Assembly: GCF_029285175.1 (NCBI RefSeq)
Contig: NZ_JABEDH010000001.1
Coordinates: forward strand, 558,001-622,000
Direction: 5' to 3'
DNA: 64,000 nucleotides
Source: Sulfitobacter sp. M05
GTDB taxonomy: Bacteria; Pseudomonadota; Alphaproteobacteria; Rhodobacterales; Rhodobacteraceae
Of this stretch, positions 8,102-18,747 are shown piece after piece. The first letter of the stretch is position 1; every line of letters starts with the position of its first letter. A program made the translations under genes and the position numbers. The notes under the pieces are model-generated. The model was given only the letters and a program-made list of their open reading frames with translations. It had not been told where the DNA came from and ran no database searches.

Positions 8102-10393
8102 ATGCGTGCGATTTGTCTGGGCGGCGGGCCTGCGGGCCTTTATTTTGGAATTTCATTAAAGCTGCGCGATCCATCCGCAGAGGTGACGGTGCTTGAACGT
8201 AACAAGCCCGACGACACCTTTGGATGGGGCGTCGTATTGTCAGACGAGACGCTTGATAATCTTGAGGCGAACGATCCGGTTTCAGCCGCCGAGATTCGCA
8301 AGAATTTCGCCTATTGGGATGACATGGCTCTGATCTACAAGGGTCAGAAAACCGTCAGCACGGGGCACGGGTTTTGTGGCATTGGGCGCAAGAAGCTGTT
8401 GCAAATCCTCCAGGCACGGGCGGCCGAGCTGGGGGTGGACCTGCAATTCGAAACCGAGGTGGAGGCCGCATCGACATATCAGGATGATTATGATCTGGTG
8501 GTCGCCTGTGACGGGTTGAATTCGAAAACCAGGCTGGAGTTTCAAGATACGTTCAAGCCTGACATCGACGTGCGAAAATGCCAGTTCATCTGGCTGGGAA
8601 CCCATCAGAAATTCAACGATGCCTTTACCTTTATCTTCAAGGAGACGGACAAGGGATGGCTTTGGGTACATGCCTATCAATTTGACGATGATACCGCGAC
8701 TTTCATTGTGGAATGCAGCCAGCAGACCTTTGAGAACTACGGTTTCGCGGACCTGAGTCAGCAGGAAACAATCGCCATCTGCGAGGAGGTTTTCAAGGAT
8801 CACCTTGACGGTAACGCTTTGATGACAAACGCAAACCACATTCGCGGCTCTGCCTGGATACAGTTCCCGCGGGTGCTGTGCGAAACTTGGCACCACGAGA
8901 ACGTCGTGTTGTTGGGGGATGCGGCGGCGACTGCGCATTTCTCAATCGGGTCGGGGTCGAAACTGGCGCTGGAATCGGCGATCTCACTTGCCGATCACAC
9001 CATCGCGGAAACCGATATTGCCGTGGCGGCCGAGAAATACGAAGCGGCCCGCCGCCTTGAAGTTCTGCGCCTGCAATCCGCTGCGCGCAACTCGCTTGAA
9101 TGGTTCGAGGATGTCGAGCGCTATCTGGATCTTGACCCGGTGCAGTTGAACTATTCCATGTTGACGCGCTCGCAGCGGATCAGCCATGAAAATCTGCGCG
9201 AACGGGATCCAGAATGGCTGGCAGGTGCCGAAAAATGGTTCATGGAACAGGCCGGTGTCCAGACCGATGGCCCCGCCCGTGCGCCGATGTTCGCGCCTTT
9301 CCAGCTGCGGGATATGACACTTGAAAACCGCATCGTTGTTTCCCCAATGGCACAATACAAGGCGGTCGACGGTGCGCCAACGGACTGGCACCTGATCCAT
9401 TACGGCGAACGCGCCAAAGGTGGGGCCGGGCTGGTCTATACCGAAATGACATGTGTGTCGCCGGATGGCCGCATTACGCCGGGCTGTCCGGGGCTTTACG
9501 CGCCTGAACATGAGGCTGCGTGGCAGCGTTTGACATCCTTTGTACATGCGGAAACTGACGCGAAAATCTGTTGCCAGATTGGCCATGCGGGCCGCAAGGG
9601 ATCCACGCGGATCGGTTGGGAGGGCATGGACAAACCTCTGGCCGAGGGGAACTGGCCGATCTGTTCAGCCTCTGCAATCGCGTGGTCGGATGAAAATGCC
9701 GTGCCACAAGAGGCGAGCCGCGCTGATATGGACCAGATTCGCGATGCCTTTGTCTCTTCTGCGGAAATGGCCGAACGCGCCGGTTTTGACATGATCGAGC
9801 TTCATGCCGCACACGGGTATTTCATATCGTCCTTCATTTCGCCGCTGTCCAACACCCGCACGGATGAATACGGCGGCAGTCTGGAAAACCGGATGCGCTA
9901 TCCTCTGGAGGTCTTTGCCGCGATGCGTGCTGTCTGGCCGCAGGGCAAGCCGATGTCGGTGCGGATTTCGGCCAATGACTGGACAGGGGATGATGGTGTG
10001 ACCCCGCAGGAGGCTGTGAAAATCGCACAGATGTTCGAGGCCGCCGGTGCCGATATCATTGATGTTTCGGCGGGACAAACCTCGACCGAGGGTCAACCAG
10101 TTTATGGCCGCATGTTCCAGACCCCGTTTTCGGACCGTATCCGCAACGAGGCCGGGATCAAGACAATGGCCGTGGGCAATATTTATGAGGCCGATCATGT
10201 GAATTCCATTCTGATGGCAGGGCGGGCCGATTTGGTTTGTATCGGGCGCCCCCACCTGAGTGATCCGTTCTGGACGCTGCGTGAAGCGGCGGCGATTGGC
10301 GACCGGCAGGGGAAATGGCCCTTGCCCTATGCCGCAGGGCGGGATCAGATGTGGCGACTGGCCGATAAGGCGACGGAAATGGAGAAAGTATGA
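8102..10393 (+). CDS. Bifunctional 2-aminobenzoyl-CoA monooxygenase/reductase (or salicylyl-CoA 5-hydroxylase-type fusion)
   Basis: This 763-residue fusion has two halves. Residues 1-390 form an FAD monooxygenase: the dinucleotide site is [10 protein letters not shown] at residues 7-16 and the second FAD motif [16 protein letters not shown] at about 275. Residues about 400-760 form an Old Yellow Enzyme-type FMN reductase ([22 protein letters not shown] and [14 protein letters not shown]). This architecture and length match 2-aminobenzoyl-CoA monooxygenase/reductase of Azoarcus, which hydroxylates and then reduces the ring of anthraniloyl-CoA to a non-aromatic oxo-cyclohexene-carboxyl-CoA. The neighbouring anthranilate-CoA ligase, TDO and kynureninase genes make anthraniloyl-CoA the likely substrate. 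It is the first gene of the operon and overlaps the next by ATGA. Confidence 0.85.
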   Translation: MRAICLGGGPAGLYFGISLKLRDPSAEVTVLERNKPDDTFGWGVVLSDETLDNLEANDPVSAAEIRKNFAYWDDMALIYKGQKTVSTGHGFCGIGRKKLLQILQARAAELGVDLQFETEVEAASTYQDDYDLVVACDGLNSKTRLEFQDTFKPDIDVRKCQFIWLGTHQKFNDAFTFIFKETDKGWLWVHAYQFDDDTATFIVECSQQTFENYGFADLSQQETIAICEEVFKDHLDGNALMTNANHIRGSAWIQFPRVLCETWHHENVVLLGDAAATAHFSIGSGSKLALESAISLADHTIAETDIAVAAEKYEAARRLEVLRLQSAARNSLEWFEDVERYLDLDPVQLNYSMLTRSQRISHENLRERDPEWLAGAEKWFMEQAGVQTDGPARAPMFAPFQLRDMTLENRIVVSPMAQYKAVDGAPTDWHLIHYGERAKGGAGLVYTEMTCVSPDGRITPGCPGLYAPEHEAAWQRLTSFVHAETDAKICCQIGHAGRKGSTRIGWEGMDKPLAEGNWPICSASAIAWSDENAVPQEASRADMDQIRDAFVSSAEMAERAGFDMIELHAAHGYFISSFISPLSNTRTDEYGGSLENRMRYPLEVFAAMRAVWPQGKPMSVRISANDWTGDDGVTPQEAVKIAQMFEAAGADIIDVSAGQTSTEGQPVYGRMFQTPFSDRIRNEAGIKTMAVGNIYEADHVNSILMAGRADLVCIGRPHLSDPFWTLREAAAIGDRQGKWPLPYAAGRDQMWRLADKATEMEKV

Positions 10394-11109
10394 GACAGGT
10401 TCTTGTTACGGGAGGTGGTTCGGGCATCGGGCAGGCCGTAGCGCGCGATTTTGCTGCCATGGGCGATGAGGTCACCATTGCAGGGCGCCGTCTTGAGGCG
10501 CTGGAGGAAACCAATGCCGGCGGCAACATGCGCATGGTTCAGGTCGATGTCACCGACGAGGAGTCGGTCAAGGCAATGTTTGATCGGCCTTATGACGTTG
10601 TTGTTGCCAATGCGGGATCCGGACATGCCATGCCGGTTGCCAAGATGCCGATTGAGGTTTGGAATGACACATTGGCGGTTAACCTGACAGGTGTGTTCCT
10701 GACATTCCGTGCTGCCCTTGCTGATATGCCGGCTGGCGGACGGTTGATTGCGATGGCGTCAATCGCCAGCCTGAAAGGCGGCGGGAACCTTGCAGCCTAT
10801 TCGGCGGCCAAACATGGTGTGCTGGGGCTGGTGCGATCCTTGGCCATTGAGGTGGCAAAAACCGGCATCACTTGCAATGCGGTCTGTCCGGGGTTTGTAG
10901 ACACAGAAATGGCCGATGGCGCGGTGCGTAACGTCATGAAGATGATGGATATTGACCGCGAGAAGGCGGAAAAGATGCTGGTCTCCGGCAATCCGATGCG
11001 CCGGATGATTACCTGTGATGAAGTGGTTGCCGCTGTGCGGTTTCTGGCGTCGAAAGAGGCGTCGATGATCAACGGGCATGACCTTTCGGTTTCCGGCGGC
11101 GAGATATGA
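10390..11109 (+). CDS. Short-chain dehydrogenase/reductase
   Basis: This 239-residue classical SDR has the cofactor loop TGGGSGIG (residues 7-14), a NAG motif (VVANAGSG) and the catalytic S-Y-K set in MASIAS and YSAAK. The C-terminal [12 protein letters not shown] is typical of family members whose last strand packs on the cofactor. In this operon it probably oxidises a hydroxyacyl-CoA formed after ring reduction or opening of anthraniloyl-CoA. The exact substrate cannot be read from sequence. It overlaps both neighbours by four bases (ATGA at each end), showing tight coupling to the monooxygenase/reductase and the MarR gene. Confidence 0.85.
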   Translation: MRQVLVTGGGSGIGQAVARDFAAMGDEVTIAGRRLEALEETNAGGNMRMVQVDVTDEESVKAMFDRPYDVVVANAGSGHAMPVAKMPIEVWNDTLAVNLTGVFLTFRAALADMPAGGRLIAMASIASLKGGGNLAAYSAAKHGVLGLVRSLAIEVAKTGITCNAVCPGFVDTEMADGAVRNVMKMMDIDREKAEKMLVSGNPMRRMITCDEVVAAVRFLASKEASMINGHDLSVSGGEI

Positions 11110-11570
11110 CAGAGGCAAAGGATCGCGTACGTCTTTGGCTGCGCCTGCTAAAGACTGTGCGTGGAATTGAAAATGACCTGCGCGAAACGCTGCGGCGTGA
11201 CCACAAAACGACATTGCCGCGGTTTGATGTGATGTCAGCCCTGTCACGCCATCCGCAAGGCCTGAAAATGAGCCAGCTGAGCGGTGTTTTGCGGGTCTCT
11301 AACGGTAATGTCACGGGCATTGCCGACCGGCTGAGCGATGAGGGGCTGGTCGAAAGGGTGGCCGTGCCGGGAGACCGGCGTGCCATCGTTTTGCGGCTGA
11401 CGCAGGCCGGCCTGGCCGAGTTTGAGACCCAGGCGCAGGCGCATGAAGAATGGATTAATGAAAGGCTCAGTGGTGTTAGTCCCGAAGAGGCGCGTGCCAT
11501 GGCCGCGCGGCTTCAGGATTTTGCTGATGCAGCCGAGATGACGATGGAGAAAACGACAGATGCGCAGTGA
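11106..11570 (+). CDS. MarR-family transcriptional regulator
   Basis: This 154-residue winged-helix protein shows a dimerisation helix, a recognition helix ([19 protein letters not shown]) and the wing signature [13 protein letters not shown]. Members inside aromatic-CoA operons usually repress the operon and are released by the aromatic acyl-CoA, so anthraniloyl-CoA or anthranilate is the likely effector (inference). Its place inside the operon, overlapping the SDR and the enoyl-CoA hydratase genes, suggests autoregulation. Confidence 0.88.
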   Translation: MTEAKDRVRLWLRLLKTVRGIENDLRETLRRDHKTTLPRFDVMSALSRHPQGLKMSQLSGVLRVSNGNVTGIADRLSDEGLVERVAVPGDRRAIVLRLTQAGLAEFETQAQAHEEWINERLSGVSPEEARAMAARLQDFADAAEMTMEKTTDAQ

Positions 11571-12360
11571 TGTGAAGCACTTTCTATGTGAAATCGAAGA
11601 TGGAATTGCCACCGTGCGGCTGGACCGGCCGGACCGCAAAAACCCGCTGACTTTTGAAAGCTATGCCGAGATGCGCGATTGGTTTCGGGATCTGGTTTAC
11701 GCGGACGACGTGGATGTGGTGGTCTTTGGATCGAACGGCGGTAACTTTAGCTCCGGCGGCGATGTGCATGATATCATTGGACCTTTGACGCGCATGAATA
11801 TGAAGGAACTGTTGCAGTTCACCCGTATGACTGGTGATCTGGTCAAGGCGATTGTGAATTGCGGTAAGCCAGTGATTGCGGCGGTGGACGGGATTTGTGT
11901 CGGGGCCGGTGCGATTATCGCAATGGCCTCGGATTTGCGCATAGCCACACCTGAGGCAAAGACCGCGTTCCTGTTCACCCGAGTCGGATTGGCGGGCTGT
12001 GATATGGGGGCCTGCGCCATCCTGCCGCGTATTATCGGTCAAACCCGGGCGGCGGAACTGCTCTATACTGGACGCTCTATGAGCGCCGAGGAAGGCGACC
12101 GCTGGGGCTTTTTCAACCGGTTGGTTTCGGCAGAGGAGTTGGAGGCCGAGGCCTTGGCCTTTGCAAAGCAAATTCAGGCCGGTCCGAATTTCGCTCATAT
12201 GATGACCAAGACAATGTTGGCACAAGAATGGTCGATGTCGATTGAACAGGCGATTGAGGCCGAGGCACAGGCGCAGGCGATCTGTATGCAGACCGGCGAT
12301 TTCGAGCGGGCCTATAAAGCGTTTGTTGCCAAAGAGCGCCCGGTTTTCCAAGGCGACTAG
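11560..12360 (+). CDS. Enoyl-CoA hydratase/isomerase (crotonase) family protein
   Basis: This 266-residue crotonase has the oxyanion-hole segment FSSGGDVHD (about residues 61-70) and a second hole strand [19 protein letters not shown]. At the two positions where hydratases usually carry glutamate (the PE before the second loop and the E of the G-GGTQ region) this protein reads [13 protein letters not shown]. The usual acid pair therefore seems altered, and it may be a hydrolase or isomerase instead of a simple hydratase. It belongs to the lower, beta-oxidation-like part of the pathway. It overlaps marR by 11 bases, with a GGAGAA site inside marR. Confidence 0.85.
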   Translation: MRSDVKHFLCEIEDGIATVRLDRPDRKNPLTFESYAEMRDWFRDLVYADDVDVVVFGSNGGNFSSGGDVHDIIGPLTRMNMKELLQFTRMTGDLVKAIVNCGKPVIAAVDGICVGAGAIIAMASDLRIATPEAKTAFLFTRVGLAGCDMGACAILPRIIGQTRAAELLYTGRSMSAEEGDRWGFFNRLVSAEELEAEALAFAKQIQAGPNFAHMMTKTMLAQEWSMSIEQAIEAEAQAQAICMQTGDFERAYKAFVAKERPVFQGD

Positions 12361-12416
12361 GCGTAGCCCGCCGCGGAATGAGTTTATTGGCAAGATGAAA
12401 TTGGGGAGCGCAATTC

Positions 12417-13565
12417 ATGTCTGACCGGAGTTTTTTGACCTGGCCGTTTTTTGAAGATCGGCATCGGGAGTTGGCGGAAGCATTGGATGTGTGGGCGGCG
12501 AGCAACCTGGCCGGCGTTGATCACAGGGATACGGACGCGGCTTGCCGGTCCTTGGTTGAAATGATGGGTGCCGGTGGGTGGCTGCGTCATTCGGCAGCCA
12601 TGGGGGAAGAGAGGTTGGATGTGCGGTCCCTCTGCCTGACACGCGAAACCCTTGCTCGTCACGACGGGTTGGCGGATTTTTGTTTTGCGATGCAGGGGCT
12701 TGGCACCGGTGCGCTTTCGCTTTTTGGCACTGCCGAACAACAGGCAGCCTGGTTGCCCAAAACACGTGAAGGCCAGGCGATTTCCGCTTTTGCACTGACG
12801 GAGCCGCAATCGGGATCGGATGTGGCCAGTTCCACGATGACCGCGACACGGGAAGGCGACGATTTCGTTTTGGACGGGCATAAGACCTGGATTTCCAATG
12901 GTGGGATTGCTGATGTCTATACTGTGTTTGCCCGTACCGGTGAGGGGCCGGGTGCCAAAGGGCTGTCAGCCTTTGTTGTGCCTGCGGACACGCCCGGTTT
13001 GAAGGTAGAGGCGCGGTTGGAGGTGATTGCGCCACATCCGCTTGCGACATTGCATTTCGATGGAGTCAGAGTGCCGGCAACGGCCCTGATCGGAGAGGCG
13101 GGCAAGGGTTTTGGTATCGCCATGTCGGTTCTGGATGTGTTCCGCTCGACTGTCGCGGCGGCGGCCTTGGGGTTTGCACGCCGTGCCTTGGACGAGGCGG
13201 TGGAGCGTGTCACCACGCGCCATGTTCAGGGGGCCCCGTTGTCGGATTTGCAAATGGTGCAGGGGCATATTGCGGATATGGCGGTGGATGTGGACGCCTC
13301 CGCATTGCTGATTTACCGGGCGGCATGGGCAAAGGATTCCGGTGCGGCGCGGGTCACCCGCGAGGCGGCGATGGCGAAACTGTTTGCCACCGATCACGCC
13401 CAGCAAGTTATTGATAAAGCAGTTCAATTACATGGCGGTGATGGTGTGCGGCAGGGCCAGATGGTCGAAAGCCTTTACCGTGAAATACGTGCTTTGCGGA
13501 TTTACGAAGGCGCGTCTGATGTGCAGCGGGTGGTGATTGCGCGCCAGACTTTGGGAGGACGTTAA
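12417..13565 (+). CDS. Acyl-CoA dehydrogenase family protein
   Basis: This 382-residue flavoprotein has the usual order: alpha domain, the central strand domain with [11 protein letters not shown] (about 122-132) and [18 protein letters not shown], then the C-terminal helix bundle. FAD-site patterns include QLHGGDG and [12 protein letters not shown] near the end, the latter containing the glutamate region used as base in the family. It oxidises an acyl-CoA at the alpha-beta bond and passes electrons to ETF. Here it probably acts on an alicyclic or opened intermediate of anthraniloyl-CoA. A GGGGAG site precedes the start. Its end carries the ribosome site for the ligase. Confidence 0.88.
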   Translation: MSDRSFLTWPFFEDRHRELAEALDVWAASNLAGVDHRDTDAACRSLVEMMGAGGWLRHSAAMGEERLDVRSLCLTRETLARHDGLADFCFAMQGLGTGALSLFGTAEQQAAWLPKTREGQAISAFALTEPQSGSDVASSTMTATREGDDFVLDGHKTWISNGGIADVYTVFARTGEGPGAKGLSAFVVPADTPGLKVEARLEVIAPHPLATLHFDGVRVPATALIGEAGKGFGIAMSVLDVFRSTVAAAALGFARRALDEAVERVTTRHVQGAPLSDLQMVQGHIADMAVDVDASALLIYRAAWAKDSGAARVTREAAMAKLFATDHAQQVIDKAVQLHGGDGVRQGQMVESLYREIRALRIYEGASDVQRVVIARQTLGGR

Positions 13566-13566
13566 G

Positions 13567-15186
13567 ATGTTGGGACGCTCGGGGCATGTGGATGGATTTA
13601 CGCGGGACAATCTGCCGGATGTGGCGGCCTGGCCTGAATTGTTGCTGGACGGGTTCGCCTATCCCGAGCGGCTGAATGTTGGCGTCGAACTGACGGATAA
13701 GATGGTGGAAAAAGGGTTCGGTGATCACACTGCCCTGATCGGCAACGGGCGCCGGCGCACCTATAAGGAACTGGCCGACTGGACCAACAAGCTGGCGGCA
13801 GCGATGGTTGAAAACCTTGGGATCAAGCCGGGCAACCGGGTGCTGATCCGTTCGGCCAACAACCCGGCGATGGTGGCCTGTTGGCTGGCCGCAACCAAAG
13901 CGGGGGCGGTGGTTGTGAATACCATGCCGATGCTGCGGGCGGGCGAATTGGGGGCGATTGTCGATAAGGCCGAAATCAGCCATGCGCTTTGTGACACAAG
14001 GCTGATGGATGAGATGACGGGCTGCGCCAAAACTTCGTCCTATCTGAAAACCGTGGTCGGGTTTGACGGGACCAGCAATCATGACGCCGAGCTGGACCGT
14101 CTGGCGCTGGAGAAACCGGTGCAGTTTGATGCGGTGGACACGGCGCAAGACGATGTTGCCTTGCTGGGTTTTACATCAGGAACGACGGGTGACCCAAAGG
14201 CAACAATGCATTTTCATCGGGATTTGCTGATCATCGCGGATGGCTATGGCCGTGAGGTTTTGCAGGTCACACCGCAGGATGTCTTTGTCGGATCACCGCC
14301 TTTAGCCTTTACCTTCGGGCTGGGTGGTTTGGCGATCTTTCCGCTGCGGTTTGGGGCGGCGGCGACGCTGTTGGAAGCGGCCAGCCCGCCCAACATGATC
14401 GAGATCATCGAAAAATTCAAAGCCACAGTATGTTTCACCGCGCCGACAGCCTATCGGGCAATGTTGCAGGCGATGGAAGAGGGCGCGGACCTGTCTTCGC
14501 TTAGGGCGGCGGTCAGTGCGGGCGAGACCCTGCCGGCACCAGTCTACCACGACTGGGAGGCAAAAACCGGCAAGCCCATGCTGGACGGGATCGGTGCGAC
14601 AGAAATGCTGCATATCTTTATCTCGAACCGGTTTGATGACCACAAAGCGTCTTGTACCGGCAAGCCGGTGACGGGCTACGAGGCTAAGGTGGTGGACGCC
14701 GACGGCGTCGAAGTGGCGCGTGGCGAAGTGGGCCGGTTGGCCGTCCGAGGGCCAACGGGCTGTCGGTATCTCGCGGACGATCGCCAAGCCGCCTATGTGC
14801 AGGACGGATGGAATATTACTGGCGATAGTTTTTCAATGGACGCAGAGGGTTACCTGTATTTTGCCGCGCGCAACGACGATATGATCATCAGTTCTGGATA
14901 TAACATTGCCGGCCCCGAGGTTGAGGCCGCATTGCTGAGCCATCCGGCGGTCAGCGAATGCGGTGTGGTCGGCGCCCCAAACGAGGCGCGCGGCTCGATT
15001 GTACAGGCCCATATCGTGCTGGTTGACGGGGTGACCGGGGATGATGCCTTGGTGAAAACACTGCAGGATCATGTCAAGCAAACCATCGCGCCCTTCAAAT
15101 ATCCACGTGACATCCGATTTATTGACGCCTTGCCCAAGACAGCGACCGGCAAGATTCAGCGATTTGCCCTAAGGGAGCAGAAATGA
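13567..15186 (+). CDS. 2-aminobenzoate-CoA ligase (benzoate-CoA ligase family)
   Basis: This 539-residue ANL-superfamily enzyme has the A3 motif [18 protein letters not shown], the benzoate-ligase feature [11 protein letters not shown], the hinge region [17 protein letters not shown] and the C-terminal catalytic lysine in TGKIQRF. It would activate anthranilate with ATP and CoA to anthraniloyl-CoA, the substrate of the monooxygenase/reductase at the operon start. The ATG at 13567 follows GGGAGG; an in-frame start at 13537 lies inside the previous gene without a site. It overlaps the TDO gene by ATGA, so anthranilate production and activation are translationally linked. Benzoate itself remains possible but is less consistent with context. 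Confidence 0.85.
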   Translation: MLGRSGHVDGFTRDNLPDVAAWPELLLDGFAYPERLNVGVELTDKMVEKGFGDHTALIGNGRRRTYKELADWTNKLAAAMVENLGIKPGNRVLIRSANNPAMVACWLAATKAGAVVVNTMPMLRAGELGAIVDKAEISHALCDTRLMDEMTGCAKTSSYLKTVVGFDGTSNHDAELDRLALEKPVQFDAVDTAQDDVALLGFTSGTTGDPKATMHFHRDLLIIADGYGREVLQVTPQDVFVGSPPLAFTFGLGGLAIFPLRFGAAATLLEAASPPNMIEIIEKFKATVCFTAPTAYRAMLQAMEEGADLSSLRAAVSAGETLPAPVYHDWEAKTGKPMLDGIGATEMLHIFISNRFDDHKASCTGKPVTGYEAKVVDADGVEVARGEVGRLAVRGPTGCRYLADDRQAAYVQDGWNITGDSFSMDAEGYLYFAARNDDMIISSGYNIAGPEVEAALLSHPAVSECGVVGAPNEARGSIVQAHIVLVDGVTGDDALVKTLQDHVKQTIAPFKYPRDIRFIDALPKTATGKIQRFALREQK

Positions 15187-16010
15187 CCGATTTCGAAAAG
15201 GCCGCCGAGGGGGCCAAAATGGATTTCGCCAAGGACATGTCCTATGGTGATTATCTGGGGCTTGATGCCATTTTGTCGGCGCAGCATCCGTTAAGTGATG
15301 CCCATGACGAGATGCTTTTTATCGTGCAGCATCAGACATCTGAGCTGTGGATGCGGCTGGCGATTCACGAGTTGCAAGAGGCGCGGCGCGTTATGTTGGC
15401 AGGGGGGCTGAAGCCGGCCTTCAAAATGTTGACCCGGGTGGCCCGGATATTCGAGCAACTGAATTCTGCCTGGGATGTGTTGCGCACCATGACGCCCAGT
15501 GAATACACCGCTTTTCGCCCCTCCTTGGGCAATTCATCGGGGTTTCAGTCGCATCAATACCGGCTTGTTGAATACCTCTTGGGCAACCGTATCGGGGCGC
15601 TGATGGCGCTGCACAAACACAAAGCCGCAGCTTTTGACGCCTTGAGCGCCGAACTGGCTCAGCCAAGCCTCTATCAGGTGGCGATTGATGTGACCTGCGC
15701 GCGTCTGGGCATAGCGTCTTTGGCGGGACTGCCCGGAGAGGGCGATTGGCAGGCCGTTCCGGCGGTTCAGGATATGTGGCAGCAGGTTTACCAAGATCCT
15801 AAAGCCCATTGGGAGCTTTACGAACTGGCTGAAAAGCTCGTTGATCTGGAAGACTATTTTCGACGTTGGCGGTTTAACCATGTGACAACCGTCGAACGGA
15901 TCATCGGGTTCAAACGAGGTACGGGGGGAACATCGGGGGTGGCCTATCTGCGCAAAATGCTCGAAGTTGAGCTGTTTCCCGAATTATGGCAAGTCAGAGG
16001 AGTCTTGTAA
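15183..16010 (+). CDS. kynA: Tryptophan 2,3-dioxygenase
   Basis: This 275-residue haem dioxygenase is of standard bacterial length. Diagnostic segments are [20 protein letters not shown] with the distal H50, [17 protein letters not shown], and [20 protein letters not shown] with the proximal haem ligand H233 and the substrate-contacting GTGG loop. It opens the indole ring of L-tryptophan to N-formylkynurenine in the cytoplasm. It overlaps the ligase gene by four bases and abuts kynureninase. Kynurenine formamidase, needed between the two, is not encoded in this window. Confidence 0.95.
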   Translation: MTDFEKAAEGAKMDFAKDMSYGDYLGLDAILSAQHPLSDAHDEMLFIVQHQTSELWMRLAIHELQEARRVMLAGGLKPAFKMLTRVARIFEQLNSAWDVLRTMTPSEYTAFRPSLGNSSGFQSHQYRLVEYLLGNRIGALMALHKHKAAAFDALSAELAQPSLYQVAIDVTCARLGIASLAGLPGEGDWQAVPAVQDMWQQVYQDPKAHWELYELAEKLVDLEDYFRRWRFNHVTTVERIIGFKRGTGGTSGVAYLRKMLEVELFPELWQVRGVL

Positions 16011-17201
16011 GTGACGAATGTAGTGAGAAAAGAGCAGTTTATCCTGCCTGAGGGAGTCATTTATCTGGATGGTAACTCGCTGGGGCCAATGCCCAAATCC
16101 GTGCCGGCGCGTCTGGCCAATGTGATGAACGAAGAATGGGCCCAGATGCTGATCGGCGGCTGGAACAAAGCTGGATGGATGGCCCAGCCAAGCGAAGTTG
16201 GTAACTCCGTAGGGCGATTGGTTGGTGCGGCCGCCGGTTCGGTCGTTATGGGGGATACCCTTTCGGTCAAGGTGTATCAGGCGCTGGCCGCTGGTATTAA
16301 GATGCGGCCAGAGCGCCGGGTGATCCTGAGCGACACGGGCAACTTTCCAAGCGACCTTTACATGGCTGAAGGGTTGGTGGGGTTGCTGGGGCAGGGCTAT
16401 GAGCTGCGCACCGTCGCCCCCGAAGAAGTCGCCAAATCCATCACCGACGACATTGCCGTGGTGATGTTGACACAAGTGGATTACCGCAGCGGACGCGTGC
16501 ATGACATGCCGGCGATGACCAAACTGGCCCATGATGCGGGCGCGGTGATGGTCTGGGATCTGGCCCATTCGGCAGGGGCCATTCCTGTCGATCTTGCGGC
16601 CTCCAATTGTGAATTTGCTGTGGGTTGTACCTATAAATATCTCAACGGTGGCCCCGGTGCGCCGGCCTTTATCTATGTGCGCCCTGATCTGGCCGACACG
16701 GCAGAGCCGGCGTTGAGTGGATGGTTGGGTCATGCCAACCCATTTGATTTTGATCTGCATTACACCCCCGGCAAAGGGATCGAGCGGATGCGTGTCGGCA
16801 CGCCGCCGGTATTGCAGATGGCCGCATTGGAAGAGGCGATGAAAGTCTGGGACGGCGTGGATATGGCCGATGTCCGGCAGGCATCCATCGCATTGCAAGA
16901 GCAGTTCATCGAAGAGGTTGAACAGGCGGTGCCCGAACTTGAGCTGGCCAGCCCGCGTGATTCAAGCACACGTGGCTCGCAGGTCTCGTTTCGCTTTGAA
17001 CATGGCTATGCGGCGATGCAGGCGGTGATCGAACGCGGCGTTGTTGGGGATTTCCGCGCGCCGGACATCATGCGTTTTGGTTTCACACCGCTCTATCTGG
17101 ATTCCGGTGACGTGAGTGCAGCCGTTGCGGTGATCAAGGATGTAATGACCAATGCGCTTTGGGATGATCCGAAATACAAGGTGCGCAGCCGCGTGACCTG
17201 A
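16011..17201 (+). CDS. kynU: Kynureninase
   Basis: This 396-residue PLP enzyme splits kynurenine to anthranilate and alanine. The aspartate contacting the pyridine ring lies in VWDLAHSAGAIPVDL, and the PLP Schiff-base lysine is K209 in CTYKYLNGGPG. The N-terminal YLDGNSLGPMP motif is also typical. The start is GTG, directly after the TDO stop, with AGAGGAG upstream; no ATG alternative fits. It is the last gene of the operon, ending five bases from the convergent znuB stop. Together with the TDO it supplies anthranilate to the ligase encoded just upstream. Confidence 0.95.
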   Translation: MTNVVRKEQFILPEGVIYLDGNSLGPMPKSVPARLANVMNEEWAQMLIGGWNKAGWMAQPSEVGNSVGRLVGAAAGSVVMGDTLSVKVYQALAAGIKMRPERRVILSDTGNFPSDLYMAEGLVGLLGQGYELRTVAPEEVAKSITDDIAVVMLTQVDYRSGRVHDMPAMTKLAHDAGAVMVWDLAHSAGAIPVDLAASNCEFAVGCTYKYLNGGPGAPAFIYVRPDLADTAEPALSGWLGHANPFDFDLHYTPGKGIERMRVGTPPVLQMAALEEAMKVWDGVDMADVRQASIALQEQFIEEVEQAVPELELASPRDSSTRGSQVSFRFEHGYAAMQAVIERGVVGDFRAPDIMRFGFTPLYLDSGDVSAAVAVIKDVMTNALWDDPKYKVRSRVT

Positions 17202-17206
17202 TTGGG

Positions 17207-18001
17207 TCAGCGGGTACGCAGCAGCGGCGACAGACCGGTCGAAAAAATAAAGATCACCGCCGCTGCGGTAACAATGCTGGGGCCGGTGGGCGTGTCAAAC
17301 TGGAACGAGCCCAGCAGCCCCGCACCCACCGCAACCGCCCCCAGCGCCATGGCCCAAAGCACCATCATCTCCGGTGTGCGGGCAAAGGGGCGGGCAGCAG
17401 CGGCCGGGATGATCAGCATGGCGGCAATCAGCAAGGCACCAACCACCTTGAGGGCAACCGCAACCGTGATCGCAAGTGCAACCGTCAGAATGAGCTGTTC
17501 ACGTTTGGGATGTCCCCCTGACGCTGTGGCCAGATCGGGGTTCAGTGTGGCCGTCAGCAAGGCTTGCCAGCGCCAAAGCAGCAGTAGCGCCACCAATATG
17601 GCACCCGACCAGATTAACAGGACATCGCCTTTGTTCACGGCCAGAATGTCACCGAACAAATAGGCAGAAAGATCAATGCGTTGCCCCGGAACAAGGGAGA
17701 TCGCGACAAGCCCCAGCGCCAGCCCCGCATGGGCCAGAACCCCCAAAAGAGTATCCGTGCTGACATTATGTTCTGACAGGGTGCTGACGATCAGGGCCAT
17801 AGCAAGGGCGACAACCAAAACACCACCAATCACCGGTAGATCCATCGCCAGCGCAAGGGCAACCCCCAAGAGCGCGGCGTGGCTGGTGGCATCCCCGAAA
17901 TAGGCCATACGCCGCCAGACCACAAAACAGCCCAGAGGGGCAGCGGCCAAAGCAACGCCAAGACCCGCAAGGGCGGCGCGAAAAACAAAGTCGTCCATCA
18001 T
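17207..18001 (-). CDS. znuB: Zinc ABC transporter permease
   Basis: This 264-residue protein has about eight hydrophobic helices and the ABC-3 (ZnuB/MntB) permease pattern, including WRRMAYFGDATSHAALLGVALA near the N-terminus. It forms the inner-membrane channel for zinc delivered by ZnuA. The start MMDDFVF at 18001 overlaps the znuC stop as ATGA. A longer in-frame extension encodes a low-complexity antisense-like stretch inside znuC and is rejected. The order on this strand is zur-znuC-znuB. Confidence 0.92.
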   Translation of the reverse strand: MMDDFVFRAALAGLGVALAAAPLGCFVVWRRMAYFGDATSHAALLGVALALAMDLPVIGGVLVVALAMALIVSTLSEHNVSTDTLLGVLAHAGLALGLVAISLVPGQRIDLSAYLFGDILAVNKGDVLLIWSGAILVALLLLWRWQALLTATLNPDLATASGGHPKREQLILTVALAITVAVALKVVGALLIAAMLIIPAAAARPFARTPEMMVLWAMALGAVAVGAGLLGSFQFDTPTGPSIVTAAAVIFIFSTGLSPLLRTR

Positions 18002-18747
18002 TGGCAATGCTCGTCGGTGTGATCGTGATCGTGAGAATGGTGATGCGCGTGATCGTGCTGGTGCCGGTAAAGCGCCAGCGTGCCCTGTGTGCCGGTGCCA
18101 AACAGGGCGCGGTATTCCGGGGCATCCGCAACAATTTCGGGGGTGCCTTCGCAACAAATATGACCGTTCAGGCACAGCACCCGGTCAGAGGCGGCCATGA
18201 CGACATGCAGATCGTGCGACACCATCAACACAGCAATGCCCAAGGCGTGGCGGACTTCTTCGATCTGGCGGTAAAAGGCGGCAGCACCGGGTTGGTCCAG
18301 CCCCTGTGTCGCTTCGTCAAGGATCAGGATGTCCGGCGTCCCCAGCAGCGCCCGCGCCAAAAGCACGCGCTGGAACTGGCCCCCCGACAAGGCGGCCATC
18401 TGGGCGCGGCCCAGTTCCGGTACACCTGCACGGAGCAGCGCCCCCTGTATCTCATCTGTCTTCTGGCGCTTGGGCAGGTTCAGAAAACGATGAACGGTCA
18501 AGGGCAGGGTGGCATCAATGTGCAGCTTCTGAGGGACATAGCCAATGCGCAGCCCATCTGCCCGCGTGACACTGCCCGACACCGGTTTCAAGGCCCCGAT
18601 CAGGGCGCGCAGCAGGCTGGATTTGCCCGATCCGTTGGGGCCGACGATGGTGACGATTTCGCCGCGTTCGATGGCAAAAGTCACATCACGCAGCACCGGG
18701 GCACCGCGGTATCCCAATGTCAGGTTCTGGGTGTTAATCAGGCTCAC
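17998..18747 (-). CDS. znuC: Zinc ABC transporter ATP-binding protein with His-rich tail
   Basis: The protein has 249 residues. Walker A is GPNGSGKSS, the signature LSGGQFQR and the Walker B ILILDEA, followed by VSHDLHVVMA. The last 25 residues are very rich in His and Asp (HQHDHAHHHSHDHDH), giving a likely zinc-binding tail. I place the start at a GTG (18747) that overlaps the zur stop as GTGA, the coupling used throughout this operon; an ATG at 18774 would overlap zur by 31 bases. The protein powers zinc import with ZnuB and ZnuA. Confidence 0.92.
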   Translation of the reverse strand: MSLINTQNLTLGYRGAPVLRDVTFAIERGEIVTIVGPNGSGKSSLLRALIGALKPVSGSVTRADGLRIGYVPQKLHIDATLPLTVHRFLNLPKRQKTDEIQGALLRAGVPELGRAQMAALSGGQFQRVLLARALLGTPDILILDEATQGLDQPGAAAFYRQIEEVRHALGIAVLMVSHDLHVVMAASDRVLCLNGHICCEGTPEIVADAPEYRALFGTGTQGTLALYRHQHDHAHHHSHDHDHTDEHCQ

